NCBI GenBank assembly: GCA_900552605.1 | Contig: USAR01000087.1 | Location: 1-6,324, forward strand | Direction of reading: 5' to 3' | Length of the DNA stretch: 6,324 nucleotides | Origin: an uncultured Oscillospiraceae bacterium | GTDB lineage: Bacteria > Bacillota > Clostridia > Oscillospirales > Acutalibacteraceae | Shown here: one piece after another, positions 5,540 to 6,324 of the stretch | How positions within the stretch are numbered: the first letter of the stretch is position 1 | Layout of the letters: every line of letters starts with the position of its first letter | Notes under the pieces: model-generated | The model's database searches: none | Told to the model about the DNA's origin: nothing | Seen by the model: only the letters and a program-made list of their open reading frames with translations | Translations under genes and position numbers: made by a program

Positions 5540-5568
5540 ATTATACAATCTTTTTAATGGTGTTGCAA
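5540..5568 (-). promoter_or_regulatory. Sigma-A type promoter of the mnmG-rsmG operon
   Basis: On the minus strand TTGCAA (5568-5563) and a perfect TATAAT (5545-5540) are 17 bp apart. Transcription would begin near 5533, about 39 bases before ATG 5494. The hexamers and spacing are the same as those of the noc promoter at 2732-2760. Confidence 0.7.
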
Positions 5569-5586
5569 CAACAAAATATTAAAAAC

Positions 5587-5618
5587 AAAAAATCCGGTCA
5601 CTGAATGATCGGATTTTT
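5587..5618 (-). terminator. Terminator of the EF-G-family gene (potentially bidirectional)
   Basis: AAAAAATCCGGTCA (5587-5600) and TGATCGGATTTTTT (5606-5619 region, ending at 5618 in the T-run) pair around the loop CTGAA, with one G-U pair. On the minus strand the stem ends in TTTTTT and continues GTTTTT. It begins about 20 bases after the stop codon at 5641-5639. It insulates the mnmG promoter from the upstream gene. Confidence 0.9.
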
Positions 5619-5638
5619 TGAATAATGAGATATTTGTT

Positions 5639-6324
5639 TTATTGCTGCTGCGCTGCCTCTACAACCTGTTTTGCAACCGCGGGCGGTGCTTCTTCATATC
5701 TTTCAAAGCTAAAGCTGAAGGTAGCCCAGCCTTGAGTTATCGAACGCATTGCCGTTGCAAAATCGCCCATTTCAGCCATTGGCACTTCCGCAACAATTTC
5801 TTTGTACTTGTGGTCGGCTGTATCCATTCCCAAAACCTTGCCGCGGCGTTTTGTAATATCGCCGATAACGTCGCCCATATAATCGTCCGGAACGTAAACC
5901 TTCAACATTCCTATCGGCTCAAGCAGCGCCGGCTGCGCCTCCGGTATACCTGCTTTAAACGCAGCATTTGCAGCAAGCTTAAACGCCATTTCAGATGAAT
6001 CAACAGGGTGATAAGAGCCGTCAACAAGCGTGGCCTTAACACCAACCATCGGGTATCCTGCAAGCACGCCCTTTTGCATACTTTCTTCAAGGCCCTTTTC
6101 AACAGCAGGGAAAAAGTTTTTGGGAACAGAGCCGCCGAATATCTTTTCTTCAAACGTAAAGCCTCCGTCGTGCGGTTCAAACTCAACCCACACGTCGCCG
6201 AACTGACCGTGACCGCCCGATTGCTTCTTATGCCTGCCCTGCACTTTAACTGATTTTTTTATAGTCTCACGATAAGGCACCTTCGGCACGGCAAGCTTTA
6301 TTTCCACGCCGAATTTTTTTGCAA
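5639..6324 (-). CDS. Elongation factor G-family translational GTPase, C-terminal part (EF-G2-like)
   Basis: The frame enters from beyond 6324 and ends at TAA 5641-5639, giving 227 residues. GTG 6307 is an internal Val codon, not the start. EF-G drives ribosomal translocation with GTP; the GTPase domain lies outside the window. Visible are the end of domain III with VPYRETI (about 14-21), the domain IV block SGGHGQFGDVWVEFEP (about 35-50), the domain IV tip GSYHPVDSSEMAFK (about 102-115), and domain V with LLEPIGMLKVYVPD then GDVIGDITKRRGKVLGMD. The GDVWVEFEP and HPVDSSE variants differ from canonical EF-G (GHVVID..., HDVDSSE). They recall the EF-G-like paralogues (EF-G2) common in Clostridia, so I do not assign fusA. 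One odd residue is Trp in SITQGWATF, where Arg is usual. The normal ending EAPPAVAKQVVEAAQQQ shows the C-terminus is complete. Its terminator follows at 5587-5618. Confidence 0.92.
   Translation of the reverse strand, partial: AKKFGVEIKLAVPKVPYRETIKKSVKVQGRHKKQSGGHGQFGDVWVEFEPHDGGFTFEEKIFGGSVPKNFFPAVEKGLEESMQKGVLAGYPMVGVKATLVDGSYHPVDSSEMAFKLAANAAFKAGIPEAQPALLEPIGMLKVYVPDDYMGDVIGDITKRRGKVLGMDTADHKYKEIVAEVPMAEMGDFATAMRSITQGWATFSFSFERYEEAPPAVAKQVVEAAQQQ

Overview
The window looks like the chromosome of a spore-forming Bacillota of the class Clostridia, possibly an Oscillospiraceae/Ruminococcaceae-type gut bacterium. Base composition is moderate. The spacers are AT-rich and carry sigma-A type promoters with a 17-bp spacing. 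An mnmG-rsmG-noc gene order is a hallmark of the origin-proximal region in Bacillota. The lineage call below class level is inference.

Layout from left to right. (1) At 1-266 on the minus strand is the N-terminal part of a secreted, probably SpoIID-like sporulation protein that runs off the window. (2) At 398-1279 on the plus strand, divergent from it, is an eight-helix membrane protein that I do not recognise. It has a good promoter in front and a strong terminator at 1323-1379. (3) At 1380-1890 there is no credible gene. The gap holds a structured inverted-repeat element at about 1488-1710. (4) At 1891-2688 (minus) is a Noc-type ParB-family protein with its own promoter and a TTG start. (5) At 2907-3617 (minus) is rsmG, overlapping by 4 bp with mnmG at 3614-5494 (minus), under one promoter at 5540-5568. 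(6) A terminator at 5587-5618 separates this pair from an EF-G-family GTPase gene at 5639-6324 (minus), of which only the C-terminal third is present.

The central genes are housekeeping. MnmG modifies the wobble uridine of tRNAs, RsmG methylates 16S rRNA, and Noc couples chromosome organisation to division-site control. Two items deserve most attention. First, mnmG carries an in-frame TAA at codon 51, inside its most conserved N-terminal motif, in an otherwise intact gene. Second, a perfect 16-bp parS palindrome lies inside the mnmG coding sequence at 3998-4013, while the neighbouring ParB-family protein has the residue signature of Noc, not of a parS-binding ParB.

No wholly new system is evident. 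The best candidates for something undescribed are the inverted-repeat element at 1488-1710, the unrecognised membrane protein, and the Noc homologue with eroded CTP-pocket motifs.
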